This document shows positions 15,250 through 22,352 of a DNA stretch of 47,841 nucleotides, one piece after another. Origin of the DNA: CAZEFK01 sp964511405. GTDB lineage: Bacteria > Pseudomonadota > Alphaproteobacteria > Elsterales > Elsteraceae. The notes beneath the pieces are model-generated. The model was not told the origin of the DNA and did no database searches. It saw only the letters and a list, made by a program, of their open reading frames with translations. Made by a program: the position numbers and the translations under genes. How positions within the stretch are numbered: position 1 is the first letter of the stretch; the number at the start of each line of letters is the position of its first letter. The stretch covers positions 1 to 47,841 of the forward strand of contig CAZEFK010000018.1 in the NCBI GenBank assembly GCA_964511405.1. Direction: 5' to 3'.

Positions 15250-16548
15250 TCAGGCGCTCCGGATCCCCGCCGGCATGGCGTCGCCATGAGCCGCGATCAT
15301 CTCGTCGACCATGCTGCGGATCTCGGCCAGGCTCAGCACGCTGGCGGCGTGGCGGTCGAGATAGGCGGCGCGGTAGACCTTGTCGCGGTTGCCTTCCAGC
15401 GCCGCCTCGACGGTTAGCTGCTGGACCCAGGTGTGGGCGGAGCAGTGGGCGGCGAGTTCGGCCGGCAGGGTGCCGACGCGCACGGGGCGGAGGCCGGTGC
15501 GGTCGACCAGGACAGGCACCTCGACGCAGCAGCCCTCGGGCAGGTTGGCGATCAGCTTGTCGTTGCGGACATTGCCGTAGATCACCTGGGGCTTGCCCGT
15601 GACCATGGCGTGGATGATCAGGGAGCCGAATTCCAGGCTGCGGTCGAGCGGGAAGGGCTCGCCGGCCAGGAGCTTGCGCCGGGCCTCCTGGTAGCGCTGC
15701 AGGTTGCGCTCGCTGCGCCTGACATATTCGTCGACCGGCACGTCGAACTCGGCGATCTGGTCGTCGCGTTTCAGGAAGTAGGGTGTGTATTCGGCATTGT
15801 GCTCGCTCGATTCGCTGATGAACTTGCCAAAGCAGCGCATCAGCTCGAAGCGCACGCGGTCCTCGTTGTAGACGGCCGGATTCTCCATCGCCTGCCACAG
15901 CTTAGGATAAGCGTCCTCGCCGTCGATCTTGAGTTCCAGGAACCAGTTCATATGGTTGATGCCGGCGCAGCGATAGCTGAGGCGGCTCATGTCGACGCCC
16001 AGATACTGCGCCAGGTCGCGGGCGGTGAACTGGACATTGTGGCAGAGCCCGACCACCCGCTGTTCCGGGACGGCGTCATAGACCGCCTTGGTCAGGATGC
16101 TCATGGGGTTGGTGTAGTTGAGCAGGGTGGCGCCGGGGCAGGCCGCGGCCATGTCGCGCGCCAGCTCGACCATGAACGGGATCGTGCGCAGGCCACGGAA
16201 GATGCCGCCGATGCCGACGGTGTCGGCGATGGTCTGCTTCAGGCCGTATTTCCGGGGGATGTCGAAGTCGATCAGGGTCGCCGGGTGCATGCCGATCTGC
16301 ACCATGTTGATGACGAAGTCGGCGCCGTCGACGGCCTTGCGGCGGTCGAGATGCTCCTCGACCTTGGCGTCGGCGCCGAGGGCCTGGGCGGTCCAGCGCG
16401 CCATCCGGCCGGCGGTGTCCAGGCGCTCGGCGTCGATGTCGTGGAGCGACCAGGTGACCTGGCGCAGCTCCGGCAGGTCCATGATGTCGGTCAAGAGGTT
16501 CTTGACGAACACGACGCTGCCCGCGCCGATCATGGCGATCTTGATCAT
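15250..16548 (-). CDS. Glycoside hydrolase family 4 (alpha-galactosidase/alpha-glucosidase type)
   Basis: The 432-residue cytoplasmic enzyme of GH4 cleaves glycosides by an NAD- and Mn-dependent redox mechanism. It shows the dinucleotide start KIAMIGAGSVVF, TVGIGGIFRGLRTIP, NYTNPM, the metal-binding Cys-His pair in GLCHN and GINHMNWF, and the typical length. The CHN form groups it with alpha-galactosidases and alpha-glucosidases and not with 6-phospho enzymes, which suits import by an ABC transporter without phosphorylation. GGAG precedes the ATG. It is the last gene of the lacI-binding protein-permease-permease-GH4 operon and processes the imported sugar. The exact sugar is not known. Confidence 0.92.
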   Translation of the reverse strand: MIKIAMIGAGSVVFVKNLLTDIMDLPELRQVTWSLHDIDAERLDTAGRMARWTAQALGADAKVEEHLDRRKAVDGADFVINMVQIGMHPATLIDFDIPRKYGLKQTIADTVGIGGIFRGLRTIPFMVELARDMAAACPGATLLNYTNPMSILTKAVYDAVPEQRVVGLCHNVQFTARDLAQYLGVDMSRLSYRCAGINHMNWFLELKIDGEDAYPKLWQAMENPAVYNEDRVRFELMRCFGKFISESSEHNAEYTPYFLKRDDQIAEFDVPVDEYVRRSERNLQRYQEARRKLLAGEPFPLDRSLEFGSLIIHAMVTGKPQVIYGNVRNDKLIANLPEGCCVEVPVLVDRTGLRPVRVGTLPAELAAHCSAHTWVQQLTVEAALEGNRDKVYRAAYLDRHAASVLSLAEIRSMVDEMIAAHGDAMPAGIRSA

Positions 16549-16562
16549 CTGAGATGCTCCGG

Positions 16563-17396
16563 TTACTTGAGGCCGGTGCCGGCGATGCCGCGCACCAGGT
16601 GACGCTGGAAGACCAGGAAGATCGCGAACATCGGCACCAGCGAGAACAGCGCGATGGCCATGATGTTCGTCCATTCGGTGTTGTACTGGCCCTTGAGCAG
16701 GTTGAGGCCGAGCTGCACGGTGAACAGGTCCTGGTCGGTCAGCACCATCAGCGGCCAGACGAAGTCGTTCCAGCGCCACATGAAAGTGAAGATCACCAGG
16801 ACGGCGATGATCGGCTTGCACAGCGGCACGACCACGCGGAAGAAGATCTTGAGCTCGCCGGCGCCGTCGATGCGCGCGGCCTCGATCAGCTCGTCCGGGA
16901 TCGCGACCATGAACTGGCGCACCATGAAGATGCCGAAGGCTTCGGCGCAGCGCGGCAGGATCACGCCCCAATAGCTGTTCAGCAGCCCCAGCTTCGAGAC
17001 GATCAGGAACTCCGGCACCAGGATCACCTGGATCGGGATCATGAGTGCGCTGATCACCACGAAGAACAGCACGTCGCGGCCGGGAAAGCGGAACTTGGCG
17101 AAGGCATAGCCGCACAAGAGGTTGATCGTGACCGTGATCGCCACCGCCACCACGGCGATGATCACCGAATTGATCGTCCATTGCAGGAACGGCAGCCGGG
17201 TCCAGGCGTCGACGAAATTCTGCCAGACGAAGGCCGACGGGATCAGGCGCGGCAGGTCGCCGAACACTTCCGAGCGCGGGCGCACGGCGGTCGCGAACAT
17301 CCAATAGACCGGGAACACCATGACCAGGCCGCCGGCCATCAGCGCCAGCCAGATCGCCCCGGTCTCGGCGCGGCGGGCGAGGGGACGGGCGATCAC
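16563..17396 (-). CDS. Carbohydrate ABC transporter permease, MalG type
   Basis: The 277-residue inner-membrane protein has six hydrophobic helices and the EAA loop ELIEAARIDGAGELKIFFRV that contacts the ATPase. The C-terminal GIAGTGLK is common in CUT1-family MalG-like subunits. It starts at GTG 17396, which has AGGAGG seven bases upstream; no ATG fits. The stop lies 14 bases before the GH4 gene. No transporter ATPase gene is in the window, so a shared MsmK/UgpC-type ATPase from elsewhere is probably used. Confidence 0.93.
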   Translation of the reverse strand: MIARPLARRAETGAIWLALMAGGLVMVFPVYWMFATAVRPRSEVFGDLPRLIPSAFVWQNFVDAWTRLPFLQWTINSVIIAVVAVAITVTINLLCGYAFAKFRFPGRDVLFFVVISALMIPIQVILVPEFLIVSKLGLLNSYWGVILPRCAEAFGIFMVRQFMVAIPDELIEAARIDGAGELKIFFRVVVPLCKPIIAVLVIFTFMWRWNDFVWPLMVLTDQDLFTVQLGLNLLKGQYNTEWTNIMAIALFSLVPMFAIFLVFQRHLVRGIAGTGLK

Positions 17397-17445
17397 GGGC
17401 GCGCCTCCTGGCCGTGCTCCATAAATAATGCCCAGCGCAGGGAGT

Positions 17446-17558
17446 CCCCCTCCGCCCAGCCTCCTCCCACAAGGGGAGGAGGAGTTCTGTCATTGCAGCT
17501 TCGCCCCTCCTCCCCCCATTTTTCTGGCCCTTGTGGGAGGAGGTCGGGTGGAGGGGGG
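17446..17558. repeat. Dispersed palindromic intergenic repeat, copy 1
   Basis: The 113-bp element lies between the two permease genes. Its ends are inverted: CCTCCTCCCACAAGGG near the left end and CCCTTGTGGGAGGAGG near the right. It matches 35937-36032 in reverse orientation, including the internal CTCCTCCCC and GCTTCGCCCCTCCTCC segments, but has about 14 extra bases around CCATTTTTCTGG. It belongs to the REP-like class of intergenic repeats. Confidence 0.85.
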
Positions 17559-17601
17559 AATCCCGACGCTACCCTTTCTCTGTACTTCATCCCCGCCCCC
17601 C

Positions 17602-18531
17602 TCAATTGACGGTGTCGGCCTGCCGGCTGATGCGCCACTGCAGGACCGTGAAGATCAGGATCAGGACGTAGAGCACCAGGCCGAGGGCGCTGGCATAGCC
17701 CATCTCGGACGTCACGAACGCCGACTGGTAGATGAAGTGCACCAGCATCGTGGTGGCGAAGCCCGGGCCGCCGCCGGTCATCACATAGATCAGGTCGAAC
17801 ACCTGGAACGAATAGATCACGTTCAGGATCAGCAGCAGGAAGGTCGCCGGCGACAGCAGCGGCCAGACGATATGGCGGAACTGCGCCCAACGCCCGGCGC
17901 CGTCGATCACCGCCGCTTCCAGGTAGTCCTTGTTGATCGACTGCAGCGCCGCGAGATAGACGACCATGCAGAAGCCCAGCCGCACCCACAGCGTGGTCAG
18001 GATCAGCGACGGCAGCGCCCAGGCCGGCGACGACAGCCAGGGCACGCGGGCCAGGCCCAGGTCCTGCAGGATGGCGTTGATGACGCCGTAATTGTCGTTG
18101 AACAGCCAGGCGGCGATGGTCGCGGTCGCGACGCCCGAGATCACGACCGGCAGGAAATAGGTGCCGCGGATCAGCGCGCGCGCCGGCATCCGGCGGTCGA
18201 GCGCCAGCGCCAGGGCCAGGCCCAGCGCCAGGCTGGCCGGCACCGTGCCCAGCGAATAGACGACGGTGTGGCCGAGCGCCTGCCAGAACAGGGGATCGCT
18301 GGCGATCCTCAGATAGTTGGCGCCGCCCACGAACTCCGGGTCGCCCAGCAGCGACCATTCATGCAGGCTGATATAGGCGGCGTAGAGCAGCGGCAGGAAC
18401 GTGAAGGCGGCGAACAGCGTGAGGTTGGGGGCGATGAACAGGTAGGGCGCCCAGCGCGCCGGCCGGAACGGCCGCCGGCGCGCCTGGCGCGGGCCGGCGA
18501 GCCCGCGCGACGCCAGATGCTGGACGACCAT
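17602..18531 (-). CDS. Carbohydrate ABC transporter permease, MalF type
   Basis: The 309-residue inner-membrane protein has a basic N-terminus, six hydrophobic helices beginning at YLFIAPNLTLFAAFTFLPLL, and the EAA loop YLEAAVIDGAGRWAQFRHIV. It pairs with the MalG-type permease downstream, although a 205-bp gap containing the dispersed repeat separates the two genes, which is unusual within an operon. It starts four bases after the binding-protein stop. The annotation as a sugar permease is firm; the sugar is inferred only from the GH4 enzyme. Confidence 0.93.
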   Translation of the reverse strand: MVVQHLASRGLAGPRQARRRPFRPARWAPYLFIAPNLTLFAAFTFLPLLYAAYISLHEWSLLGDPEFVGGANYLRIASDPLFWQALGHTVVYSLGTVPASLALGLALALALDRRMPARALIRGTYFLPVVISGVATATIAAWLFNDNYGVINAILQDLGLARVPWLSSPAWALPSLILTTLWVRLGFCMVVYLAALQSINKDYLEAAVIDGAGRWAQFRHIVWPLLSPATFLLLILNVIYSFQVFDLIYVMTGGGPGFATTMLVHFIYQSAFVTSEMGYASALGLVLYVLILIFTVLQWRISRQADTVN

Positions 18532-18535
18532 CGCC

Positions 18536-19834
18536 TCAGACCAGGATCGTGCGCATCGAGGCCTCGATCTTCCTGGCCGTGTCCTCGGGCGACTGGCCAG
18601 AGGTGAAGGCCAGGTCCAGCTGGTCGGCCATCTTCTGGTTGACGTCCTTCCATTTTGGCAGGACTTCGGTCTTGGCCATGTCGGCCGGGATCGTCTTGGC
18701 CTGCTCCTTGAACACGGTCATCAGCTCCGGCCGGGTCGGATAGGCCAGATTCTCCGCCATCAGCGACTTGCGCACCGGCAGGAACATGCCGGTGGTGATG
18801 AAGCTGCGCATATTGGCTTCGTCGACCAGGAACTTCAGGAAATCGGCCGCGACCTCGGGCTTCTTGCTGTCCTTGGACACCGCCACGCAGTTGCCGCCCA
18901 GGTCCGACGCCATGGCGACATCACGCGGCATGTAGGTGACGGCCCACTTCCACTTGGTCATCTGCTCGGCCAGGAACGGGATCTGCCAGTTGCCGTTCAG
19001 CAGCATGCTGATGGTGCCGTTGGCGAACAGGTTCTGGGTCGCCTCGGTGCTCTTGAGCGAGGTGTTGGGCGGCACCAGCCCCTTGGTGAACCAGCTCTGG
19101 GTCCAGGCGATGGTCTCGATGCCGGCCTTGGTGTTGATCAGCGGCGTCCGGCCGTCGTCGTCCAGCATGCGGCCGCCATGCTGGTAGAGATAGACCAGCC
19201 AGCGATAGGCGTTGGAGAACTGCCAGCCCATGGCGAAGGGATAGGGCGCGGTCCCGGCCTTCTTCAGCGCCTCGGCGGCCTGGATGAATTCGCCCCAGCT
19301 CCAGCTCTTGTCGAGCGCGGCCGGCGGCTCGATCCCGACCTTGGCCAAGTGATCGACATTGTAATAGAGCGCGAAGGTGTCGGTGTGGTGCGGCAGGGCG
19401 TGGACCTTGCCGTCGAAGCTGGCGGCACTCCAGAAGGTGGGCACGAACTGCTCGCCATAGCCGGGCTCCAGATAGCGGCTGAGGTCGATCGCCGCGCCGG
19501 CATGGGCATAGGGGCCGATCTTCTGATACTGGCACCGGAACAGATCAGGCGCTTGGCCGCCGGCGAAGCGGGTGTCCAGCACCTGGTAGTAGTTGGCCGA
19601 TGGCGTCACTTCGAGCTTGATCGTGACGCCGGGATGGCTCGCCTGGTACTTAGCGATGACGTCGTTGAAGCCGTCGATCTCGGCTTTGGCACCCCAGCTG
19701 GACATGACCAGCCGGGTCTCGGTCTGGGCGTGGACCGCCGGCGCTGCGGCGACCCAGGCGCCGGCGGCGAGGCCGGCCTTGAGGACGGCGCGGCGGGTGA
19801 CGGAGCCGGCCTCGGCCGGCGGCTGGTCGGTCAT
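18536..19834 (-). CDS. Sugar ABC transporter substrate-binding protein
   Basis: The 432-residue periplasmic protein of the MalE/UgpB group has a Tat-type leader (TRRAVLKAGLAAGAWVAAA, cleavage after VHA). The fold shows ETRLVMSSWGAKAEIDGFND, FRCQYQKIGPYAHAGAAIDL and the C-terminal EDTARKIEASMRTIL. It captures a sugar for the two permeases downstream. The ATG at 19834 has GGAGG upstream and overlaps the lacI stop as ATGA, so regulator and transporter are translated from one message. Confidence 0.93.
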   Translation of the reverse strand: MTDQPPAEAGSVTRRAVLKAGLAAGAWVAAAPAVHAQTETRLVMSSWGAKAEIDGFNDVIAKYQASHPGVTIKLEVTPSANYYQVLDTRFAGGQAPDLFRCQYQKIGPYAHAGAAIDLSRYLEPGYGEQFVPTFWSAASFDGKVHALPHHTDTFALYYNVDHLAKVGIEPPAALDKSWSWGEFIQAAEALKKAGTAPYPFAMGWQFSNAYRWLVYLYQHGGRMLDDDGRTPLINTKAGIETIAWTQSWFTKGLVPPNTSLKSTEATQNLFANGTISMLLNGNWQIPFLAEQMTKWKWAVTYMPRDVAMASDLGGNCVAVSKDSKKPEVAADFLKFLVDEANMRSFITTGMFLPVRKSLMAENLAYPTRPELMTVFKEQAKTIPADMAKTEVLPKWKDVNQKMADQLDLAFTSGQSPEDTARKIEASMRTILV

Positions 19835-20907
19835 AACTTCCTCCCCGGGGTTGCGGCGATCTGTGCGCCGCAGGATTGTCGGACGACGAGGCGCACCGGC
19901 AGCACATGCTCCAGCCGGGCGGGCTCGGTGCCCTCCGCCCGGTCGATCACCATCTCGACGGCGAGCCGTCCGAGGGCATCGCGCGGATGGTCGATGGTGG
20001 TCAGCGTCGGCGCCGCGTAGGCGCCGAGCTGGATGCCGTCGAAGCCGACGACCGCGACGTCGTCGGGCACGCGCCGGCCCGATGTCCGCAGAGCGTGGAG
20101 CACGCCCACCGCCATCAGGTCGTTGTAGGCGAACACCGCGGTCGGACGCGGGCCGGCCAGCAGCTGCTGCATCGCCGCGGCACCGCCGGCAAAACTGTTC
20201 TCGGCGGCGACGATCCAGTCCGGGTCGGGCGCGATGCCGGCGGCCGCCAAGGCGCGGCGATAGCCCTGGGTGCGGTCGGCGGCATGCTCGGCGGCGGGCG
20301 CCTGATCGATGATGTGGGCGATGCGCCGATGACCGAGGCGGAGCAGGTGGTCGGTGGCCAGGAAGCCGCCGAGGTCGAGGTCCGCCGTCACCGACGGGAT
20401 CGGCAGCGGCGCCCCGCGATGCATCAGCAGGGCGGCGGCAAAGCCGCGGTCCCACAGCCGCTGCGCCTCGTCGATGATGGGCTGGGAGCGGGCGGTGATC
20501 ACGACGCCGTCGGAGACGCCGCTGCGCAGGCTGCCGAGGGCGGCGAGGGCCGACGCCTCGTCCGGCGCGACCACCAGATGCAGCGAGTAGCCCCGGCCGA
20601 GGGCGGCGTGCTGGGCGCCGCCGACGACCTCGGCGATATAGGGATTGTCGAGCCCGGCCAGGATCATGGTGACGATGCCCGTGCGCCGCTGGCGCAGGCT
20701 GCGCGCGGCATGGTTGGGCATGTAGTCGAGCTCGGCGGCGGCGGCGCGGACCCGTTCGATGGTGTCGGCCGACAGCCGGGCCCGCACCCCGGCACCGCTC
20801 AGCACCATCGACACGGTCGGCTGCGACACGCCGGCCCGGCGCGCCACGTCCAGGCTGGTCACCTTGCCCAGCCGGCCGGCCTTCCTCCCTGTGCTGTCGT
20901 CAGCCAT
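19831..20907 (-). CDS. LacI-family transcriptional regulator of the sugar operon
   Basis: The 358-residue protein has an N-terminal helix-turn-helix (VTSLDVARRAGVSQPTVSMV) with the hinge helix LDYMPNHAARSLR, then a periplasmic-binding-protein-like sensor domain (RTGIVTMILAGLDNPY, VFAYNDLMAVGVL, VVGFDGIQ). It probably represses its own operon until a sugar binds. It is the first gene, overlapping the binding-protein gene by four bases. A palindrome with the central CG typical of LacI operators lies just upstream of its start and overlaps the predicted transcription start. The ATG at 20907 is the only suitable start. Confidence 0.94.
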   Translation of the reverse strand: MADDSTGRKAGRLGKVTSLDVARRAGVSQPTVSMVLSGAGVRARLSADTIERVRAAAAELDYMPNHAARSLRQRRTGIVTMILAGLDNPYIAEVVGGAQHAALGRGYSLHLVVAPDEASALAALGSLRSGVSDGVVITARSQPIIDEAQRLWDRGFAAALLMHRGAPLPIPSVTADLDLGGFLATDHLLRLGHRRIAHIIDQAPAAEHAADRTQGYRRALAAAGIAPDPDWIVAAENSFAGGAAAMQQLLAGPRPTAVFAYNDLMAVGVLHALRTSGRRVPDDVAVVGFDGIQLGAYAAPTLTTIDHPRDALGRLAVEMVIDRAEGTEPARLEHVLPVRLVVRQSCGAQIAATPGRKL

Positions 20908-20917
20908 TGGCGATGTC

Positions 20918-20933
20918 GCTAATACGTATCAGC
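20918..20933. promoter_or_regulatory. Predicted LacI-family operator
   Basis: GCTAATACGTATCAGC is a 16-bp palindrome with one mismatched pair and a perfect ATACGTAT core around CG. It ends 11 bases upstream of the lacI start codon and covers the transcription start expected from the promoter at 20940-20968, a classic repression position. Confidence 0.72.
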
Positions 20934-20939
20934 ACCCCT

Positions 20940-20968
20940 ATTGCAGCGCGGACGAGGCGGCCTGTCAA
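20940..20968 (-). promoter_or_regulatory. Predicted promoter of the lacI-sugar operon
   Basis: On the minus strand, TTGACA (20968-20963), a 17-base spacer and TGCAAT (20945-20940) form a sigma-70-type promoter. The first base of the transcript would fall near 20933, within the palindromic operator. Confidence 0.6.
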
Positions 20969-21021
20969 GCGTCCGTGCGTCCGTGCGGGCTCTTGTGCGC
21001 GGGCCTCTACTCCGACTCCGC

Positions 21022-21044
21022 CATACATAACGACGTTATGTATG
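21022..21044. promoter_or_regulatory. Perfect 23-bp palindrome
   Basis: CATACATAAC-GAC-GTTATGTATG has perfect 10-base arms with a 3-base centre. It lies about 60 bases upstream of the toxin-antitoxin promoter and about 115 upstream of lacI. It could be an operator for an unseen regulator or a recombination site at the island edge. Its AT-rich arms stand out against the surroundings. Confidence 0.7.
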
Positions 21045-21064
21045 GGAAAGTGTGCGGGCCTGCC

Positions 21065-21128
21065 TGCGTCAACGTCTCACTACGACATTGCATGACTGCG
21101 GCCTTGACATACTGCGTCAGCGTCTTAC
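21065..21128 (+). repeat. Two 16-bp direct repeats at the toxin-antitoxin promoter
   Basis: TGCGTCAACGTCTCAC (21065-21080) and TGCGTCAGCGTCTTAC (21113-21128) differ at two positions and start 48 bases apart. The second covers the spacer and part of the -10 element. They are the likely binding sites of the antitoxin, as in autoregulated HigBA systems. Confidence 0.6.
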
Positions 21129-21131
21129 ATT
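21104..21131 (+). promoter_or_regulatory. Predicted promoter of the toxin-antitoxin operon
   Basis: TTGACA (21104-21109), a 16-base spacer and TACATT (21126-21131) give a near-consensus sigma-70 promoter. The transcript would begin near 21138, about 80 bases before the toxin gene. Confidence 0.65.
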
Positions 21132-21188
21132 GGCAGCGAGGCGGGACTCGCCCCGTCCATAGCCGACCCTTTTGGAGTGGAGGTGCAG

Positions 21189-21215
21189 ATGGCCAAACGT
21201 CAAACTGAGGAGTGA
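21189..21215 (+). CDS. Candidate leader peptide MAKRQTEE
   Basis: An eight-codon frame, ATG to TGA, is preceded by GGAGTGGAGG at ideal spacing, a stronger ribosome site than most genes here. Its last codons and stop coincide with the GAGGAG site of the toxin gene, so ribosomes finishing the leader would cover or reload at the toxin start. Translation is a prediction from signals only. An alternative is that GGAGTGGAGG is a chance purine run. Confidence 0.35.
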   Translation: MAKRQTEE

Positions 21216-21220
21216 CGACG

Positions 21221-21592
21221 ATGAAGTCGCAGTGGCGGGTCGTGGTGTTCACCGCGCCGTTTCTGAAGGATGCCGAGCCGGAATTGGGTACCGAAGGACT
21301 GGAAGCGCTGGCATCGCTGCTCGGGGAATTCCCCGAAAGCGGCGATCGGATCAAAGGCAGCGACGGGCTGCGCAAGCTGCGGGTCCCGGTCGGGGGAAAG
21401 GGGAAGCGAGGCGGTGGGCGCGTGATCACGTTCTACGTGCACGATACCGACTCCCCGATCTACTGCGTGGGATTCTATAAGAAAGGGCAGCAGATCAAAA
21501 TCAGCGCGGATCAGCTTAAAGCGTACAACCGGGTGACCGAGAAAATTCTCAACGCGCTTAAGGGAAAGGAAAGAAAGCGGACGATTAGTTAG
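21221..21592 (+). CDS. RelE/HigB-superfamily toxin
   Basis: The 123-residue protein resembles HigB2-like ribosome-dependent mRNA interferases: WRVVVFTAPFLKDAE at the N-terminus, then DGLRKLRVPVGGKGKRGGG with a basic cluster, VITFYVHDTDSPIYCVGFYK and ADQLKAYNRVTEKIL. The order toxin first, XRE-type antitoxin second is that of HigBA. ATG 21221 has GAGGAG eight bases upstream; GTG 21212 overlaps that site and is unlikely. Base composition is lower in GC than that of the sugar operon, consistent with acquisition by transfer. Activity is inferred from family and partner. Confidence 0.82.
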   Translation: MKSQWRVVVFTAPFLKDAEPELGTEGLEALASLLGEFPESGDRIKGSDGLRKLRVPVGGKGKRGGGRVITFYVHDTDSPIYCVGFYKKGQQIKISADQLKAYNRVTEKILNALKGKERKRTIS

Positions 21593-21604
21593 GTCATTCG
21601 ATTG

Positions 21605-21626
21605 GGGGAGGGTTGCAGCCCTCCCC
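21605..21626 (+). other. Intercistronic hairpin between toxin and antitoxin
   Basis: GGGGAGGG-TTGCAG-CCCTCCCC forms a perfect 8-bp stem in the 65-bp gap between the two genes. No T-run follows, so it is not a standard terminator; it could protect or process the message and set the toxin/antitoxin ratio. Confidence 0.6.
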
Positions 21627-21657
21627 ATCGGGCCGATTGGATGGATTGAGGAGGAAG

Positions 21658-21960
21658 ATGGCCATGGAAGACAAGATCCTCGCGGGGCTGCATGACGCGC
21701 TTGCTCATGCCGCTGGCGAGCGGTCAGCGGCAAAGGAGGTGCGGGTCCAAGTACCGGAAGTCGATGTGAAAAGTGTGCGTAAGCGTCTTGGGCTAAGCCA
21801 GACCGAGTTCGCGGTACGGTTCGGCTTTAAGCTCGCAACAGTGCGCGGGTGGGAGCAAGGGCGACGTCGTCCGGATCCCTCCGCCCGTGTTCTGATGCGG
21901 ATCATTGAACGGGAGCCCGATGCAGTCCTGAGGGCGCTCGATCTCTGTACCGCGGCGTAA
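21658..21960 (+). CDS. XRE-family antitoxin, HigA-like
   Basis: The 100-residue protein has an acidic helical N-terminus and an XRE helix-turn-helix at about 38-85 (VRKRLGLSQTEFAVRFGFKL then ATVRGWEQGRRRPD). It should neutralise the RelE-like toxin encoded upstream and repress the shared promoter, probably through the direct repeats there. GAGGAGGAAG immediately precedes ATG 21658; ATG 21664 is also possible. A strong terminator ends the operon 30 bases downstream. Confidence 0.85.
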   Translation: MAMEDKILAGLHDALAHAAGERSAAKEVRVQVPEVDVKSVRKRLGLSQTEFAVRFGFKLATVRGWEQGRRRPDPSARVLMRIIEREPDAVLRALDLCTAA

Positions 21961-21989
21961 GCCGTACTTCTTTTACAACATTAGAAACT

Positions 21990-22016
21990 AAGCCCGCCGT
22001 GAGGCGGGCTTTTTTT
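21990..22016 (+). terminator. Rho-independent terminator of the toxin-antitoxin operon
   Basis: AAGCCCGCC-GTGA-GGCGGGCTT forms a perfect 9-bp stem with a four-base loop, followed by a run of seven T. It is the clearest terminator in the window. Confidence 0.92.
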
Positions 22017-22039
22017 CGGCGACACGACGGGTGAGTAAC

Positions 22040-22330
22040 ATGGAGCATTCGGTCACATTCCCTATTCCGGATAGCCCGCTCTTAAAGGCCGCGAAACCCC
22101 TACTGGATGCCATTCGTGCCACGAACGCGGCCTGCGGGTGGCGCATCGGCAAAACCACGATGGAAGGCGGGCAGCGTCTCCAGGAGATCCTCTTCGGTGA
22201 TCCGGACGAGGGGATCCTGGCGAAGCTCCTCTATGGCTGCTGGCCAGCTGGCCGGCTCGAGCGCTGGCGTGCAAAGTCCGACGCCGCTAGAATCAAACGT
22301 GAACAGGCGGTGGGACTGCGCCTATCGTAG
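22040..22330 (+). CDS. Hypothetical protein, 96 residues
   Basis: I do not recognise this protein. It begins MEHSVTFPIPDSPLLKAAKP and contains CGWRIGKTTMEGGQRLQEIL and a basic C-terminal helix. It has no signal peptide or membrane helix. ATG 22040 has GGTGAG five bases upstream; GTG 22031 would add three residues. It lies 22 bases before the TIR-like gene, so they may be co-transcribed downstream of the terminator, but no promoter was identified. Codon use is less GC-rich than the flanking genes. Confidence 0.55.
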   Translation: MEHSVTFPIPDSPLLKAAKPLLDAIRATNAACGWRIGKTTMEGGQRLQEILFGDPDEGILAKLLYGCWPAGRLERWRAKSDAARIKREQAVGLRLS

Positions 22331-22352
22331 AATACACGCCGGAGTATTGCCA

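Larger units (their letters stand above)
20969..21188. other. Gene-free region between the sugar operon and the toxin-antitoxin pair
   Basis: No convincing gene was found here. It holds a perfect 23-bp palindrome, two 16-bp direct repeats, a strong plus-strand promoter and the ribosome site of a tiny leader frame, each listed separately. Base composition becomes less GC-rich from about 21000. Confidence 0.6.

Noticed and set aside
20759..21208. Plus-strand frame crossing the sugar-operon and toxin promoters
   Set aside because: It covers the lacI N-terminus in antisense and the regulatory sites, lacks a ribosome site and has no recognisable domain.
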